DNA of 64,000 nt from Bacillus sp. FJAT-29814 (GCF_001510715.1 NZ_LMTJ01000003.1:112972-176971), one strand, 5' to 3'. Shown: positions 46,739-56,383, counted from the stretch's first letter. The notes: generated by a model from the letters alone, not told the origin. Program-made: numbers and translations.

Positions 46739-47115
46739 GTCATGAGACGCGGTCCCATGACGCGAAGAGCCGGATTCTTCCCTCGGATGTGTCATGAGAG
46801 GCGGTCCCATGGCGCGAAGAGGTGGATTTTTCCCTCGGACGCGTCATGAGAGGCGGTCCCATGACGCGAAGAGCCAGATTTTTTTAGTCAAGATGCGTCA
46901 TGAGAGGGGGTCCTATGACGCGAAGAGGTGGATTTTTCCCCTCGGACGCGTCATGAGAGGCAGTCCGATGACGCGAAGAGCCGGATTCTTCCCTCGGATG
47001 TGTCATGAGAGGCGGTCCCATGGCGCGAAGAGCCGGATTTTTCCCTCGGACGCGTCATGAAAGGTGGTCCCATGACGCGAAGAGCCGGATTGTTCCCTCA
47101 AACAAGTCATGAGAG
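46739..47115. repeat. tandem array of seven 52-nt units plus a partial
   Basis: Units starting at 46741, 46793, 46845, 46899, 46952, 47004, 47056 and 47108 (partial) repeat at 52-54 nt. Each begins GTCATGAGAGGCGGTCCCATG and continues with ACGCGAAGAG, a T-rich run and CCTCGGA. CGCGTCATG and CATGACGCG within neighbouring units form a 9-bp stem with an 11-nt loop. Part of units 1-2 (from the middle of unit 1) matches units 5-6 more closely than neighbours do, suggesting a multi-unit duplication. Not a coding region. Confidence 0.9.
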
Positions 47116-47182
47116 CTGATTTAAGAGTTTTATCCTTTGGGGTTTTGGAGGGATTCTTATATAATAATGTCTCTTTTGATTT

Positions 47183-47304
47183 GTGCGGAAGGCACGAAGA
47201 CTCCTGCGGGAGTACGGGGCAGTGGGAGACCCCGTAGGCGCTTGCGCCGAGGAGGCTCCCAGGCACGCCCGCGGAAAGCGAAGTGCCTGGAGCGCGAATT
47301 AACA
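47183..47304. repeat. structured dispersed repeat, Bacillus type
   Basis: About 120 nt, G+C-rich compared with the neighbourhood, with nested hairpins: CTCCTGCGGGAG, ACGGGG with CCCCGT, GGCGCTTGCGCC, and outer AGGCAC with GTGCCT. Very similar blocks (ending GCGGAAAGCGAAGT...GGAGCGC) occur between genes in many Bacillus genomes; this is recalled, and its name and function are unknown to me. Confidence 0.65.
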
Positions 47305-47384
47305 GACATGTCGAATAGTCTATTTTTAAAAAATATTATAACAAATTAACACGGTGAATAATTAAAGAAATTAATTTTAAAAAA

Positions 47385-47407
47385 GCTGTCGAAAGTTTCT
47401 CGACAGC
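47385..47407 (-). terminator. terminator of the TauE/SafE gene
   Basis: GCTGTCGA (47385-47392) pairs with TCGACAGC (47400-47407). Read on the minus strand it is followed by TTTTTT. Confidence 0.85.
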
Positions 47408-47475
47408 CTGACGCGGTTTCTACAGTGTTTTCTTATTATCGTAAGAACGGGACTAGGTATAATCAGAATTTCGGG

Positions 47476-48240
47476 CTAAATTAACTTCAATCCGCTAAAC
47501 AGAATCATTATTGCCATTACGGCTCTTAGAGGTTTGGCCGGCAATTTGGAAGAAAAGGTACTGCCGATTAGGACACCCGGGATAGAGCCCATAAGAAGAT
47601 TGATCATTAATAAGTAATCAACATTGCCGATACCGGCATGCATTAATCCGGCAGCGGTGACCAATAGAAAGGCATGGGCAATATCGGTTCCGACCAGTTG
47701 GGAAGGACTCATCCTATAAAGATACAGCATTGCCAAGGCAAAAAGGGAACCGGAGCCAATTGAGGTTAAGCCCACGATAAAGCCAAGGATTGCCCCAATC
47801 ATGATCGTAAGCGCCTTTTTTTCATGAAGAGGCTTTAATTGCAGGCGATTCCATTCCAGCCTTTTTTTCATAAAGGTTTTTACGAGGGTGGCAATGGCAA
47901 CTAGGATGAGAACGTATCCTAATGCATGCTTGATGATCTGCTCCTGGTTATGAAAAAAAGAATCAAATAGATGGAGCATTCCTACGGCGATAAGTGCACT
48001 TGGAATACTGCCAATGGCCAGATATTTTACCAGCTTAAGATCAATCGTTTTTTGTCGCCAATGTTGAATCGAGCCGAATAATTTGGTAATTGAGTTATAA
48101 AATAGGTCTGTTCCGACAGCAATAGATGGACTGATTCCCAATAAAATCAGGATAGGTGTTAAAAGAGCTGCCCCGCCCACTCCGGTCAACCCGACCATAA
48201 AGCCAATCAACAGCCCCATGACAATGATGCCAATACTCAT
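47476..48240 (-). CDS. TauE/SafE-family sulfite exporter-like permease
   Basis: This 254-residue membrane protein has eight hydrophobic helices with the family signatures GFMVGLTGVGGAALLTPILI (about 12-31) and a second copy GFIVGLTSIGSGSLFALAML near 142-161. The family moves sulfite, sulfonates or organosulfur compounds. It lies near sulfonate genes (50 kb) but on the other strand and not in the same operon, so a link is speculative. I chose ATG at 48240 because the upstream GTG overlaps its site. It ends in a terminator. Confidence 0.82.
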   Translation of the reverse strand: MSIGIIVMGLLIGFMVGLTGVGGAALLTPILILLGISPSIAVGTDLFYNSITKLFGSIQHWRQKTIDLKLVKYLAIGSIPSALIAVGMLHLFDSFFHNQEQIIKHALGYVLILVAIATLVKTFMKKRLEWNRLQLKPLHEKKALTIMIGAILGFIVGLTSIGSGSLFALAMLYLYRMSPSQLVGTDIAHAFLLVTAAGLMHAGIGNVDYLLMINLLMGSIPGVLIGSTFSSKLPAKPLRAVMAIMILFSGLKLI

Positions 48241-48330
48241 TAGGCACACACTCCAATATCTCTAAACTACATTTCATCAATAAAATATGAAGTAGTTAAA
48301 TGCCTTGGCAGCCCATTTCACAAAAAAAAT

Positions 48331-48348
48331 AGAGGGCACAAGCCCTCT
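48331..48348 (-). terminator. terminator after the small hypothetical gene
   Basis: AGAGGGC (48331-48337) pairs with GCCCTCT (48342-48348). Read on the minus strand a run of eight T follows. Confidence 0.85.
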
Positions 48349-48356
48349 TTTGAAAA

Positions 48357-48641
48357 TTATTTTTCCTCTTCTTCCTCATTCAGCTTGATTTTTTTACAGC
48401 CGACATACAGGCAGGAGAAAACATCGAGACCTGATTTTGCTTTGGCCATACCTTTGATATAGGGGGTGACCAGGTCCTTGAAATCCTCACCTACACCCTC
48501 TTCCTCCAAAATCCCATACACAAATAGCTTTTTTTCATCAAATAAAAAGGCAACGTTCCCAACGGCTTTATTAGCGGAATCCACCACATTTAGTACCTGA
48601 TATTCGGGTGTAATTATTTCAGGTGAAAAATATATTTGCAA
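48357..48641 (-). CDS. small hypothetical acidic protein
   Basis: This 94-residue protein was not recognised. It starts MQIYFSPEIITPEY, has a beta-rich middle (KKLFVYGILEEEG), contains a single CLYVGC pair of cysteines near 79-84, and ends in an acidic tail (NEEEEEK). The start is TTG at 48641, 9 nt after AAGGAG. It lies 14 nt downstream of the MFS gene on the same strand, so they are probably one transcript. Cysteines CxxxxC could bind a metal, but nothing else supports that. Confidence 0.6.
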   Translation of the reverse strand: MQIYFSPEIITPEYQVLNVVDSANKAVGNVAFLFDEKKLFVYGILEEEGVGEDFKDLVTPYIKGMAKAKSGLDVFSCLYVGCKKIKLNEEEEEK

Positions 48642-48655
48642 TCCATTCCACTCCT

Positions 48656-49906
48656 TTAGCTAAACTGCAATTTTTCAAATAATGTATCGGCTTCTTTTTC
48701 TTTAGATGGTTCTTTTTTCGCAACATGAATCAGTACCATACAAAGCAGGGCGCAAAACAAGGTTAACCCGGCGGTCGTTAGGAACATGCCTGGCCGTGAC
48801 CAATCCATCAATTTACTAAAGATGGGCGGACCGATGGCGACTCCCAAAAAGCGGACAGAACCATACAAAGAAGTTACAAATCCTCTTCTGTCTGTAGGAA
48901 CAGAGCCTGTGATAAAGCTGTTAATACACGGCAGGACGAGGCCAGTCCCAATACTGCTTACGACAAGCACAGAGAAAAACGGCACCAGTTTTTTAAAGAA
49001 AATTAACGATGCAAATGAGGTCGTCATTAGTAGCAATCCCAATATAATCAAGGTTTTCATCAGTTTCATTCTTTTTCCGATTTTACTTCCGGTGATGTAG
49101 GAGGTCGTAGTCATAAATAACAGCGGAATGGCCAGGATGGCCCCCTTCAGTACCCCATCAATTCCATGATCTTTTTCGAGAATATCGGAAATGTAAAACA
49201 AAATCCCAAATAGGGTGAATAAACAGACAGCACCAGTTAAATAAGCGGCTAATAGCCAGCGCCCTTCCGTTTTAAAGACGGATACCAGCCCTCTAACATA
49301 TTTTCCAACAGGAGGCGGCTCTTTTTTTGCTTTTTTTTCCTTGATAAAAAAGATGGCTAACAATACCGAAATCAGGCAAAAAATTGGAAATGCAAAGAAT
49401 GCCGCATACCAGAACAAAAGGGCGAACAATGAACCAATAATCGGGCTGATGACCTTGCCGAATCCATTCGATGCTTCCACCAAGCCCAGAACCTTACTTT
49501 GCTCACCGCCTTTAAATAAATCGCCTGTCAATGCCATGGCAATCGGGGCTGTTCCGGCAGCGCCTATTCCCTGGGCAATCCTCCCGGCAAGAATCCATGT
49601 GTAGGAATTGTCGAACCAGGCAGCGGCAGCACCAGCTAATAGCCCGCCGCTTCCATAAAGGATCAGCGCCGGAATGATAACTGCCTTCCGTGTAAAACGG
49701 TCAGAAAAATAGCCCAGTACCGGGATTGATAGCGCTGCTGCTATGGAAAAGACCGAAATGACCAAGCTTACTTGAAACTGAGAAATACCAAGCTCCGTTT
49801 TCATTTTCGGCAGAATCGGTATTAACATCGAGTTACCCAACACTAATATGAGCGGGATGGAACCAATGGCAGTAATGGTCATCCCTTTATGTTTTTGCTT
49901 TGGCAA
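48656..49906 (-). CDS. MFS transporter
   Basis: This 416-residue membrane protein has twelve helices and a longer central loop with [16 protein letters not shown] near 193-208. The MFS motif A appears as [13 protein letters not shown] (about 65-77), and drug-type motif C is partly present ([10 protein letters not shown]). It has a cytoplasmic tail [16 protein letters not shown]. The start is TTG at 49906 behind AGGGGTG, and a small hypothetical protein follows. The substrate is unknown. Confidence 0.82.
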   Translation of the reverse strand: MPKQKHKGMTITAIGSIPLILVLGNSMLIPILPKMKTELGISQFQVSLVISVFSIAAALSIPVLGYFSDRFTRKAVIIPALILYGSGGLLAGAAAAWFDNSYTWILAGRIAQGIGAAGTAPIAMALTGDLFKGGEQSKVLGLVEASNGFGKVISPIIGSLFALLFWYAAFFAFPIFCLISVLLAIFFIKEKKAKKEPPPVGKYVRGLVSVFKTEGRWLLAAYLTGAVCLFTLFGILFYISDILEKDHGIDGVLKGAILAIPLLFMTTTSYITGSKIGKRMKLMKTLIILGLLLMTTSFASLIFFKKLVPFFSVLVVSSIGTGLVLPCINSFITGSVPTDRRGFVTSLYGSVRFLGVAIGPPIFSKLMDWSRPGMFLTTAGLTLFCALLCMVLIHVAKKEPSKEKEADTLFEKLQFS

Positions 49907-50064
49907 CAGAGTGCACCCCTATCGTTAGAATAAGCTATTTTAGTGTGTGAAAGGGGCCTGAAGTTTATTCAAGGCGAATGCCTAATTTCTAATGAATTTG
50001 CCTATAATTTACACATTCACCCATTTTTTGAATACTCTATCCTAGAAAAAAAGGAGGAGGAACA

Positions 50065-50838
50065 TTGCCTATGGATTTTTTAACCCTTCCTGTTCGCACT
50101 CAAGGAAACCGAACGTATGGCTTGACCTCAATAGCTGATTTTGGAACGCCAATGGGAGAATTAAGGAATATATTGGCAGATTACAGCCACATCATTGATA
50201 TTGCTAAAATCGGTATTGGCTCTGCATATGTTACCCCAAACTTAAAGAAAAAAGTGGATTTATATAAGGAATATCAGATTAAGCCCTATTGTGGAGGCAC
50301 CTTATTTGAAAAATGCTACTATCAAAACAAGATTCAAGAATACGTTGCCTATTTAAAAAATCTAGGGATTGAATGGGTCGAGGTTTCAAACGGGACACTC
50401 GATATACCGCTGGCGACAAGACTGGAAATGATTACGATGTTAAAAGATGACTTTCATGTCATTGCCGAGGTGGGATCAAAGGATACAGAAAAAGAAATGT
50501 CACTTTCACAGTGGCGGCATGAAATGAAGCAGCTGCTTGATGCCGGATGCGAATACGTCATCACCGAAGGAAGAGATTCAGGAACTGCCGGGATTTATGA
50601 AAGTTGTGGCTCGGTCAAATCAGACTTAATTCGCGAGCTGGTAAAGGATTTGGACCAAAACAAAATTATTTTTGAGGCACCGACACCAAAGCATCAAATG
50701 TATTTTATTCGGGAATTGGGACCAAACGTTAATTTGGGCAATGTCAAGTTAACCGATGTTTTAATGCTGGAAGCCCAGCGCTGCGGCCTGAGAAGTGAAA
50801 CGTTTTATTTGGAGGACCAGACATGCAAATTACCTTAA
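50065..50838 (+). CDS. yitD: phosphosulfolactate synthase (ComA/YitD-like)
   Basis: This 257-residue TIM-barrel enzyme adds sulfite to phosphoenolpyruvate to make (2R)-3-phosphosulfolactate. Family motifs are visible: SIADFGTPMGELRNIL, DIAKIGIGSAY, YCGGTLFEKCY, EWVEVSNGTLDI and VITEGRDSGTAGIY. In B. subtilis the yit cluster makes 3-sulfolactate, abundant in spores. It starts at TTG (50065) 7 nt after AAGGAGG; an ATG at 50071 is possible but further off. The next gene overlaps by 16 nt. It opens the sulfonate operon. Confidence 0.88.
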   Translation: MPMDFLTLPVRTQGNRTYGLTSIADFGTPMGELRNILADYSHIIDIAKIGIGSAYVTPNLKKKVDLYKEYQIKPYCGGTLFEKCYYQNKIQEYVAYLKNLGIEWVEVSNGTLDIPLATRLEMITMLKDDFHVIAEVGSKDTEKEMSLSQWRHEMKQLLDAGCEYVITEGRDSGTAGIYESCGSVKSDLIRELVKDLDQNKIIFEAPTPKHQMYFIRELGPNVNLGNVKLTDVLMLEAQRCGLRSETFYLEDQTCKLP

Positions 50839-51356
50839 TCCGCCATTTGCCGACCAATTGGAATAAACAGCGGAAACTTCAAGGGAAGCGGGATATCGAG
50901 ATTTCTCCGATTACTGATGAGTTTATTCATGGTATCGAAGAGAACCGCTGCTTATTGAATGAGCTCGCTCCATTTGATGCAGTTCTCGCAAGTAGCTTAA
51001 AACGGACGCATCAAACCGCTGAAGCATACGGTTCCATCGCTGAAACAGAAGGATTGCTGGATGAATTGGATTTTGGGCAGTTTGAAGGGTATCCAAAGGG
51101 TAAATTGGTTGAAGCGTATGGGGAGGAATGGATCGATAATCCATTGGACTTGGTTCTTGGCGAAAGTCTTATTGATTTTGAAGAACGAATCGTCCAATTT
51201 TTAAATAAATATCGGTACTATCAAAATATTTTAGTATTTGGTCACGGTTCTTGGATACGGGCGCTGATTTCATACTATGAATGCGGCCATATTAACCGGA
51301 TGAACAAAATGGTGCTGGAAAATAATTCTTTAGTCACATTGAAATGGGGGGAGTGA
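50823..51356 (+). CDS. histidine phosphatase, likely replacing ComB
   Basis: This 177-residue enzyme of the histidine (phosphoglycerate mutase-like) phosphatase superfamily has its phospho-histidine in ITLIRHLPTNW (His9). The other pocket residues are Arg in SSLKRTHQTAE, Glu in ELDFGQFEG, and the late His in FGHGSWIR. The gene overlaps the phosphosulfolactate synthase by 16 nt and is followed by cysH. In B. subtilis the neighbour is YitC (ComB), a phosphosulfolactate phosphatase of a different fold. This enzyme probably does that step: inference from context, not biochemistry. Confidence 0.85.
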   Translation: MQITLIRHLPTNWNKQRKLQGKRDIEISPITDEFIHGIEENRCLLNELAPFDAVLASSLKRTHQTAEAYGSIAETEGLLDELDFGQFEGYPKGKLVEAYGEEWIDNPLDLVLGESLIDFEERIVQFLNKYRYYQNILVFGHGSWIRALISYYECGHINRMNKMVLENNSLVTLKWGE

Positions 51357-51358
51357 GG

Positions 51359-52069
51359 ATGACAGGGGAGCTAACATATGAAAATTGGGATGAACAAAAA
51401 GTGGCTGGTATTATCGAAGGACAGAAGGATTATTTCGATGTCCTGAAGTGGACATATCGCGAATATGGCGAAGAGGTTGTTTATGCCTGCAGCTTTGGCG
51501 CGGAAGGTATCGTATTAATTGATTTAATATCCAAGGTTAACAAGCAGGCGAAAATTATCTTCCTCGATACCGGACTTCATTTCGTGGAGACATACGAATT
51601 AATTGATCAGGTGAAGGACCGCTATCCCACCCTAAAAATTGAGATGATAAAACCAAAGCTTTCGTTAACAGAGCAATTTGAACAATATGGCGGAGAACTA
51701 TGGAAGGAGAATCCCAATCTCTGCTGCCAATTAAGAAAAGTCGCCCCGCTAAGGGAAGCGTTATCGGGTGTAAAGGCCTGGATATCAGGCCTGAGACGGG
51801 AGCAATCGATTACCCGGAGCAAGACCCAGTACATCAATAAAGATGAAAAGTTTCAAAATATCAAGATTTGTCCGCTGATCCATTGGACATGGGACGAAAT
51901 TATGACGTATATCGATTTAAACAACCTGCCTTATAACCCATTGCATGACAAGGGCTATCCAAGTATTGGCTGCGCGCCATGCACCCTGCCAGTGAAGGAT
52001 TCGGAAGACCCACGGTCGGGCAGGTGGGCAGGACAATCAAAAACAGAATGCGGACTACATCAACACTAG
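51359..52069 (+). CDS. cysH: APS/PAPS reductase CysH (first copy, YitB-like)
   Basis: This 236-residue thioredoxin-dependent reductase turns (phospho)adenylyl sulfate to sulfite. It has the PAPS/APS-binding [11 protein letters not shown] and FLDTGLHF, the 4Fe-4S-type pairs [10 protein letters not shown] (about 127) and CAPCTLP (about 210), GLRREQS, and the catalytic C-terminal ECGLHQH. Two Cys pairs mark the iron-sulfur type that prefers or accepts APS. I chose ATG at 51359, 6 nt after GGGGGAG. It lies 2 nt after the phosphatase. A paralogue is at 62931, about 55 % alike by eye. Confidence 0.9.
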   Translation: MTGELTYENWDEQKVAGIIEGQKDYFDVLKWTYREYGEEVVYACSFGAEGIVLIDLISKVNKQAKIIFLDTGLHFVETYELIDQVKDRYPTLKIEMIKPKLSLTEQFEQYGGELWKENPNLCCQLRKVAPLREALSGVKAWISGLRREQSITRSKTQYINKDEKFQNIKICPLIHWTWDEIMTYIDLNNLPYNPLHDKGYPSIGCAPCTLPVKDSEDPRSGRWAGQSKTECGLHQH

Positions 52070-52100
52070 AGACAAAACTATTTTTGGGGAGGGAAAACCA

Positions 52101-53270
52101 GTGATTAAAAGCATTCCCCATGGCGGGAAATTAATCAATCGAATCAATCTTACCCATTCTGTGGATTATTCGTTGAATGTTGTGGAACTGGATAATTTGG
52201 AATTAAGTGATTTAGAGTTAATCGCCAATGGCGCCTATAGCCCGCTGGAAGGCTTTATGGGAGAGGCGGATTATCTATCGGTCGTTCAGAAAATGAGGCT
52301 GACCTCAGGATTGCCATGGTCATTACCGATTACCTTGGCCGTGAGTATCGAGAAGTCGAATGAATTATCGGTTGGTGAAACCGTTCACCTCACTCATAAC
52401 GGTACGGTTTACGGCTTGATGGAGATTGCCGAAAAGTTTGTCCCCGATAAAAAGACAGAGGCCAAAAATGTTTACAAAACAACGGATTTGGCGCATCCCG
52501 GTGTAAAAAAACTGTTTGACCGTCCGGAAATCTATCTTGCCGGTCCGATTACCTTGACTGCCAGACCAGAAAAAGGCCAATTTGAAGAGTATTATTTGGA
52601 CCCTGTGGAAACGAGAGACAAATTTCGTACTTTGGGATGGGATACAGTTGTCGGGTTCCAAACGCGCAATCCGGTCCACCGTGCCCATGAATATATTCAA
52701 AAGTCCGCACTGGAAACGGTAGACGGCTTATTTTTGAATCCGTTGGTCGGCGAGACGAAGGCTGATGATATTCCTGGCGAAATCCGGATGAAAAGCTATC
52801 AGGTGTTATTGGAAAATTATTATCCAAAAGACCGGGTGTTCCTATCGGTGTTTCCGGCCGCGATGCGTTATGCCGGCCCTCGAGAAGCGATTTTTCATGC
52901 CATTGTCAGAAAAAACTTTGGCTGCACTCATTTCATTGTCGGTAGGGACCATGCTGGTGTAGGGAACTATTACGGGACCTATGATGCGCAAAAAATATTT
53001 TCCAACTTCACTGAAGAAGAGCTTGGCATCAAGCCGTTGTTTTTTGAACACAGCTTTTACTGCAAAAAATGCGAGAATATGGCATCTGAAAAGACCTGCC
53101 CGCATGACAGGCAATTCCATGTGATTTTATCGGGGACAAAAGTAAGAGGGATGCTGCAAAATGGCGAACATCCGCCGAAGGAATTCAGCCGTCCCGAGGT
53201 CGTCGCCATTCTAATACAGGGGATGCAGGAAGTTTATAAATTAGAAGGTGTCGGAAATGGGGAAAAGTAG
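52101..53270 (+). CDS. sat: sulfate adenylyltransferase (YitA-like)
   Basis: This 389-residue ATP sulfurylase makes APS from sulfate and ATP. It is of the monomer type seen in Bacillus. It has [13 protein letters not shown] (about 188-200), the active-site [12 protein letters not shown] (about 286-297), a [16 protein letters not shown] region with four cysteines (zinc-site candidates), and a [11 protein letters not shown] ending. It starts at GTG with GGGGAGGG upstream. cysC overlaps its end. The product APS feeds the cysH gene just upstream. Confidence 0.93.
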   Translation: MIKSIPHGGKLINRINLTHSVDYSLNVVELDNLELSDLELIANGAYSPLEGFMGEADYLSVVQKMRLTSGLPWSLPITLAVSIEKSNELSVGETVHLTHNGTVYGLMEIAEKFVPDKKTEAKNVYKTTDLAHPGVKKLFDRPEIYLAGPITLTARPEKGQFEEYYLDPVETRDKFRTLGWDTVVGFQTRNPVHRAHEYIQKSALETVDGLFLNPLVGETKADDIPGEIRMKSYQVLLENYYPKDRVFLSVFPAAMRYAGPREAIFHAIVRKNFGCTHFIVGRDHAGVGNYYGTYDAQKIFSNFTEEELGIKPLFFEHSFYCKKCENMASEKTCPHDRQFHVILSGTKVRGMLQNGEHPPKEFSRPEVVAILIQGMQEVYKLEGVGNGEK

Positions 53271-53856
53271 GCACATTACGTGGCATCATTCAGCCGTTAC
53301 CAAATCGGACCGCCATCTCGTAAATGGGCATAAAAGCTGTGTACTTTGGTTTACGGGGTTATCAGGATCGGGAAAATCAACCTTGGCAAATGCTGTTGAT
53401 TTGGCTTTATATCAAGAAAGCTGCAAAAGCTATGTACTCGATGGCGATAATATCCGCCATGGGCTGAACAAGGATTTGGGTTTTGGTGCCCACGATAGAA
53501 GGGAAAATATCCGCCGAATTGGGGAAGTGGCAAAACTGTTTGTGGACAGCGGCCAAATCGTATCCTCCGCTTTTATTTCCCCTTTCCGCAGTGACCGGGA
53601 AATCGTCCGAAAGCTGTTTGAGCCAGGTGAATTTATTGAAATTTACTTGCATTGTCCAATTGGAGTCTGTGAGGACAGGGATCCAAAGGGATTGTATAAG
53701 AAAGCGAGACGAGGGGAAATTCCGGAGTTTACCGGAATATCCTCACCCTATGAGGTTCCTGAATATGCGGAAATCACAATTGAAACGGACAAAACAAAAA
53801 TTGAGGAATCTGTACAGCAAATTTTAAGCTTTTTAAAATCAAAGAAGATCCTGTAA
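53257..53856 (+). CDS. cysC: adenylylsulfate kinase
   Basis: This roughly 199-residue kinase phosphorylates APS to PAPS with ATP. The P-loop [11 protein letters not shown] (about 32-42) is followed by [15 protein letters not shown] (about 62-76) and [17 protein letters not shown] (about 103-119). It begins at ATG 53257 after AGAAGGTG. An upstream GTG at 53248 lies on that site. It overlaps sat by 14 nt. Last gene of the operon, and a terminator follows. The enzyme keeps all expected residues. Confidence 0.93.
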   Translation: MGKSRHITWHHSAVTKSDRHLVNGHKSCVLWFTGLSGSGKSTLANAVDLALYQESCKSYVLDGDNIRHGLNKDLGFGAHDRRENIRRIGEVAKLFVDSGQIVSSAFISPFRSDREIVRKLFEPGEFIEIYLHCPIGVCEDRDPKGLYKKARRGEIPEFTGISSPYEVPEYAEITIETDKTKIEESVQQILSFLKSKKIL

Positions 53857-53875
53857 AAAAGGGTCTTCTTTTTAC
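53842..53875. terminator. terminator between cysC and the YitE-like gene
   Basis: AAGAAGATCC (53842-53851) pairs with GGGTCTTCTT (53861-53870, one G-U pair), then TTTT. It lies between convergent genes. Confidence 0.8.
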
Positions 53876-54495
53876 CTTCTTCGCCAATTCGCGGTTAAAA
53901 AAAGCAGTTTTCGAAGCCTTAATTCATAAATGAAATCGATGATATTGGTGGAGAAGAATTGACAAATGACCGCGTAAAGAACGATTTTATAATCAATCAC
54001 CAGTGCGGTTAGCAAGAAGATCAACAAATTAATCCCCATCATTACTTTTCCCGGACTCCATTTTTTATAGGAGGCAATCATTAATGCGGGGATCACCATA
54101 CCACCGCTCGATGCTCCTGCGCGAATTAACAGCCCGACGCCAATTCCAAAAAAGATGCTGCCGCCAATCATGTCAAACCACATATGAATGTGTGAATGTG
54201 GCACGGATGTCGTTATGATACTGACAACAGTGGATGTGGTGGCCACTGAAAGAATGGTTCGGAATGTCCATGTATAGCCAAAATATTTCAAGGCAAAAAG
54301 CAAAAACACAATATTGGCGAGCCACAAGGAAAAACCTAGTGACAACCCGAACCAATGATTCATTAAGATGGCCAAACCCGCTGCCCCGCCGGAAGGAATG
54401 GAGTGGGGAAATAAAAACAGGGACATGGACATGCCTTGCAGGGTGGCCCCAAAAAATAAACAGGCATATATTAATAGTGTTCTATTCATCGCCAA
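53872..54495 (-). CDS. yitE: YitE-like UPF0750 membrane protein
   Basis: This 207-residue membrane protein has five to six helices. It has the family's N-terminal GMSMSLFLFPHSIPSGGAAGL and a helix-loop GASSGGMVIPALMIA. It is shorter than YitT-type members (about 280) because it lacks the C-terminal DUF2179 domain, as in B. subtilis YitE (about 206 residues). YitE is next to the sulfonate genes in B. subtilis, and here it is also next to the yit-like operon but convergent. The start may be TTG at 54495 or ATG at 54489. Transport of a sulfonate is possible; unproven. Confidence 0.75.
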   Translation of the reverse strand: MAMNRTLLIYACLFFGATLQGMSMSLFLFPHSIPSGGAAGLAILMNHWFGLSLGFSLWLANIVFLLFALKYFGYTWTFRTILSVATTSTVVSIITTSVPHSHIHMWFDMIGGSIFFGIGVGLLIRAGASSGGMVIPALMIASYKKWSPGKVMMGINLLIFLLTALVIDYKIVLYAVICQFFSTNIIDFIYELRLRKLLFLTANWRRR

Positions 54496-54872
54496 TTAAT
54501 AAAACTTCCACGGATTTTTCATATTTCTTCGCCCCCTGGGACTTGCCTTCCTTGTCCATTTTATGAGGAAATAAAAAAGAATATGAAAGTTTGTTTTGCA
54601 AAGATATGTATTTACTCCTTTAAAAAATCTGTAAAGTTTTTTCCCAACTTATGAAAATAGGTAAATTACAATCTATATATTGAATCTCCCAGCCATTACC
54701 ATTAAAATTATTTTAGAAAAACCGCAAAAAACAGTGCGAATCTGCTAAAAATCTGGTAAGTTTGAACTATGTATATCATTGCATCTTGACAAGAGCTGAA
54801 TTGGAAGTAGAAAGAATGCACTATTTCTAATTTGGCTTTTTTTGAAAGTTTTAGGAAAGGAACTTTAGGATC
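54496..54872. other. 377-bp gene-free spacer
   Basis: A/T-rich region between the YitE-like gene and the sensor kinase. It must hold the promoters of both divergent genes. No clear promoter, operator or repeat was recognised. Confidence 0.5.
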
Positions 54873-56345
54873 GTGAAGCAAAGTTCTATACTCACTATAA
54901 AAAAGGAAAAACGGTTTTTATTGGAAAATTACGTAAGGGAAAGTTTAAAAAGCTATCATCCCTTGTTTGCGTGTGATTCTGACGCGATTTATGCAATGGA
55001 CCTTGATGGCTATTTCCTGCCGCTAAATCCAGCATGCAAGGACATTTTCGGCTACGATTCGGAGTCATTTTCCAAGCTGTCCTATATGAAAGTGGTAAAA
55101 TTAGAGCATTTGGAACGGGCCATCAATATGTTCTACCATTCACTGGAGGGCAAGTTGCAAAACTTTGATTGCCAAATCGTCCATCAAAGCGGTGAACTGA
55201 TAGATTTAAACATAACTTATTATCCCATTGTTATAAAAGAAGAAATTGTCGGTTTATATGGCATTGCAAAGGATATAACAGAAATCAAGCAGAAGAGAAA
55301 AAAGCTCCTCCAAGATATTCAGCACCGGGAAAATATCTATCGGGATATTGTCGAACATTCTCCTGATGCAGTCGTCATTGCCAAAGATGAACGGATTTTA
55401 TTTGCTAACGATACCGCTGTTCAATTAGTCGGGGCAAAAGATAAGCAGGAATTAATCGGAAGAAGTATGTATGAATTCCTTGATGCTCCCTATATTAAAA
55501 TTATAAAAAAACGCGCTAAGCAAGTGGAAGCTGGAACGGCTGTTGAGTTTATGGATGTGGAACTTTTCCATAAAAATGGCACTAAAATCGAAGTGGAAGT
55601 AAAAGCGATTCCAGCGATTTACCAAAATGAACCAGCCCGCCATATAATTATCCGCGATATAACGGAAAAGAAGCGGACGCAAAAATTATTGCTTCAGTCA
55701 GAAAAGCTGTCTGTTGCCGGCCAGCTTGCCGCCGGAATTGCCCATGAAATCAGAAATCCGCTGACGTCCATTAAAGGCTTCATCCAACTGATGGAAGCAG
55801 ACCATACATTTAATTCGAATTACCTTGGCATTATCAATTCAGAAGTGAACCGAATTGAATTAATTCTTAGTGAATTATTATTGCTTTCCAAGCCGCAGGC
55901 GATGAAATTTAAGAAGCGGGAAATGTGCAATATACTCGAGCATGTGAAAGCACTAATTGATACGCAGGCGATACTAAATAATATCGAAATTACCATCCAT
56001 TACTTAACAGATATCCCTGAGGTATATTGCGACGAAAATCAGCTTAAGCAGATGTTTATCAATTTCCTGAAAAATTCCGTAGAGGCGATGCCAAAAGGCG
56101 GAAAAATCGAGATCGAAGTTGAAAAAATAGACGAGGAGCACCTCGAAATTCGATTTATCGACGAAGGATGCGGCATCTCAGAGGAGCATCTTGACAGAAT
56201 TGGCCAGCCTTTTTTCACGACTAAGGAAAATGGGACGGGCCTCGGACTCATGATTAGTATGCAAATTGTTGAAAATCATCAAGGGACAATTGAGATCTCA
56301 AGCAGCCAAACGGGAACAACAATAAGTGTTAAATTGCCTATTTAA
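54873..56345 (+). CDS. PAS-domain sensor histidine kinase, sporulation-kinase type
   Basis: This 490-residue soluble kinase has no membrane helix. It has two PAS domains (about 36-150 and 160-265, each ending in a DITE(I/K)K signature). A HisKA domain follows with the phosphorylated His291 in GIAHEIRNPLTSIKG. The ATPase domain has FLKNSVEAMPKGG, DEGCGIS and GTGLGLMISM. This layout matches KinA/KinE-like kinases that feed the Spo0 phosphorelay. It has no partner regulator gene. It starts at GTG. The closing terminator is a 10-bp hairpin at 56353-56377. Confidence 0.88.
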   Translation: MKQSSILTIKKEKRFLLENYVRESLKSYHPLFACDSDAIYAMDLDGYFLPLNPACKDIFGYDSESFSKLSYMKVVKLEHLERAINMFYHSLEGKLQNFDCQIVHQSGELIDLNITYYPIVIKEEIVGLYGIAKDITEIKQKRKKLLQDIQHRENIYRDIVEHSPDAVVIAKDERILFANDTAVQLVGAKDKQELIGRSMYEFLDAPYIKIIKKRAKQVEAGTAVEFMDVELFHKNGTKIEVEVKAIPAIYQNEPARHIIIRDITEKKRTQKLLLQSEKLSVAGQLAAGIAHEIRNPLTSIKGFIQLMEADHTFNSNYLGIINSEVNRIELILSELLLLSKPQAMKFKKREMCNILEHVKALIDTQAILNNIEITIHYLTDIPEVYCDENQLKQMFINFLKNSVEAMPKGGKIEIEVEKIDEEHLEIRFIDEGCGISEEHLDRIGQPFFTTKENGTGLGLMISMQIVENHQGTIEISSSQTGTTISVKLPI

Positions 56346-56352
56346 TGTTTAG

Positions 56353-56382
56353 AGCGAATGGTGCCGGACCATTTGCTTTTTT
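56353..56382 (+). terminator. terminator after the sensor kinase
   Basis: AGCGAATGGT (56353-56362) pairs with ACCATTTGCT (56368-56377, one G-U pair), followed by TTTTTT. Confidence 0.8.
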
Positions 56383-56383
56383 A

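Noticed and set aside
46739..47115. CRISPR array
   Set aside because: Repeats are contiguous and the sequence between palindromes is itself conserved, with no unique spacers and no cas genes.
46794..47266. ORFs on both strands over the 52-nt array (Arg/Gly-rich and Arg/Ser-rich)
   Set aside because: They follow the tandem repeat, have no ribosome binding site, and their composition is a by-product of the repeat unit.
50000..50064. T-box or S-box riboswitch before the sulfonate operon
   Set aside because: The leader is too short (the ribosome binding site lies within 65 nt of the spacer) and no conserved riboswitch core or terminator was seen.
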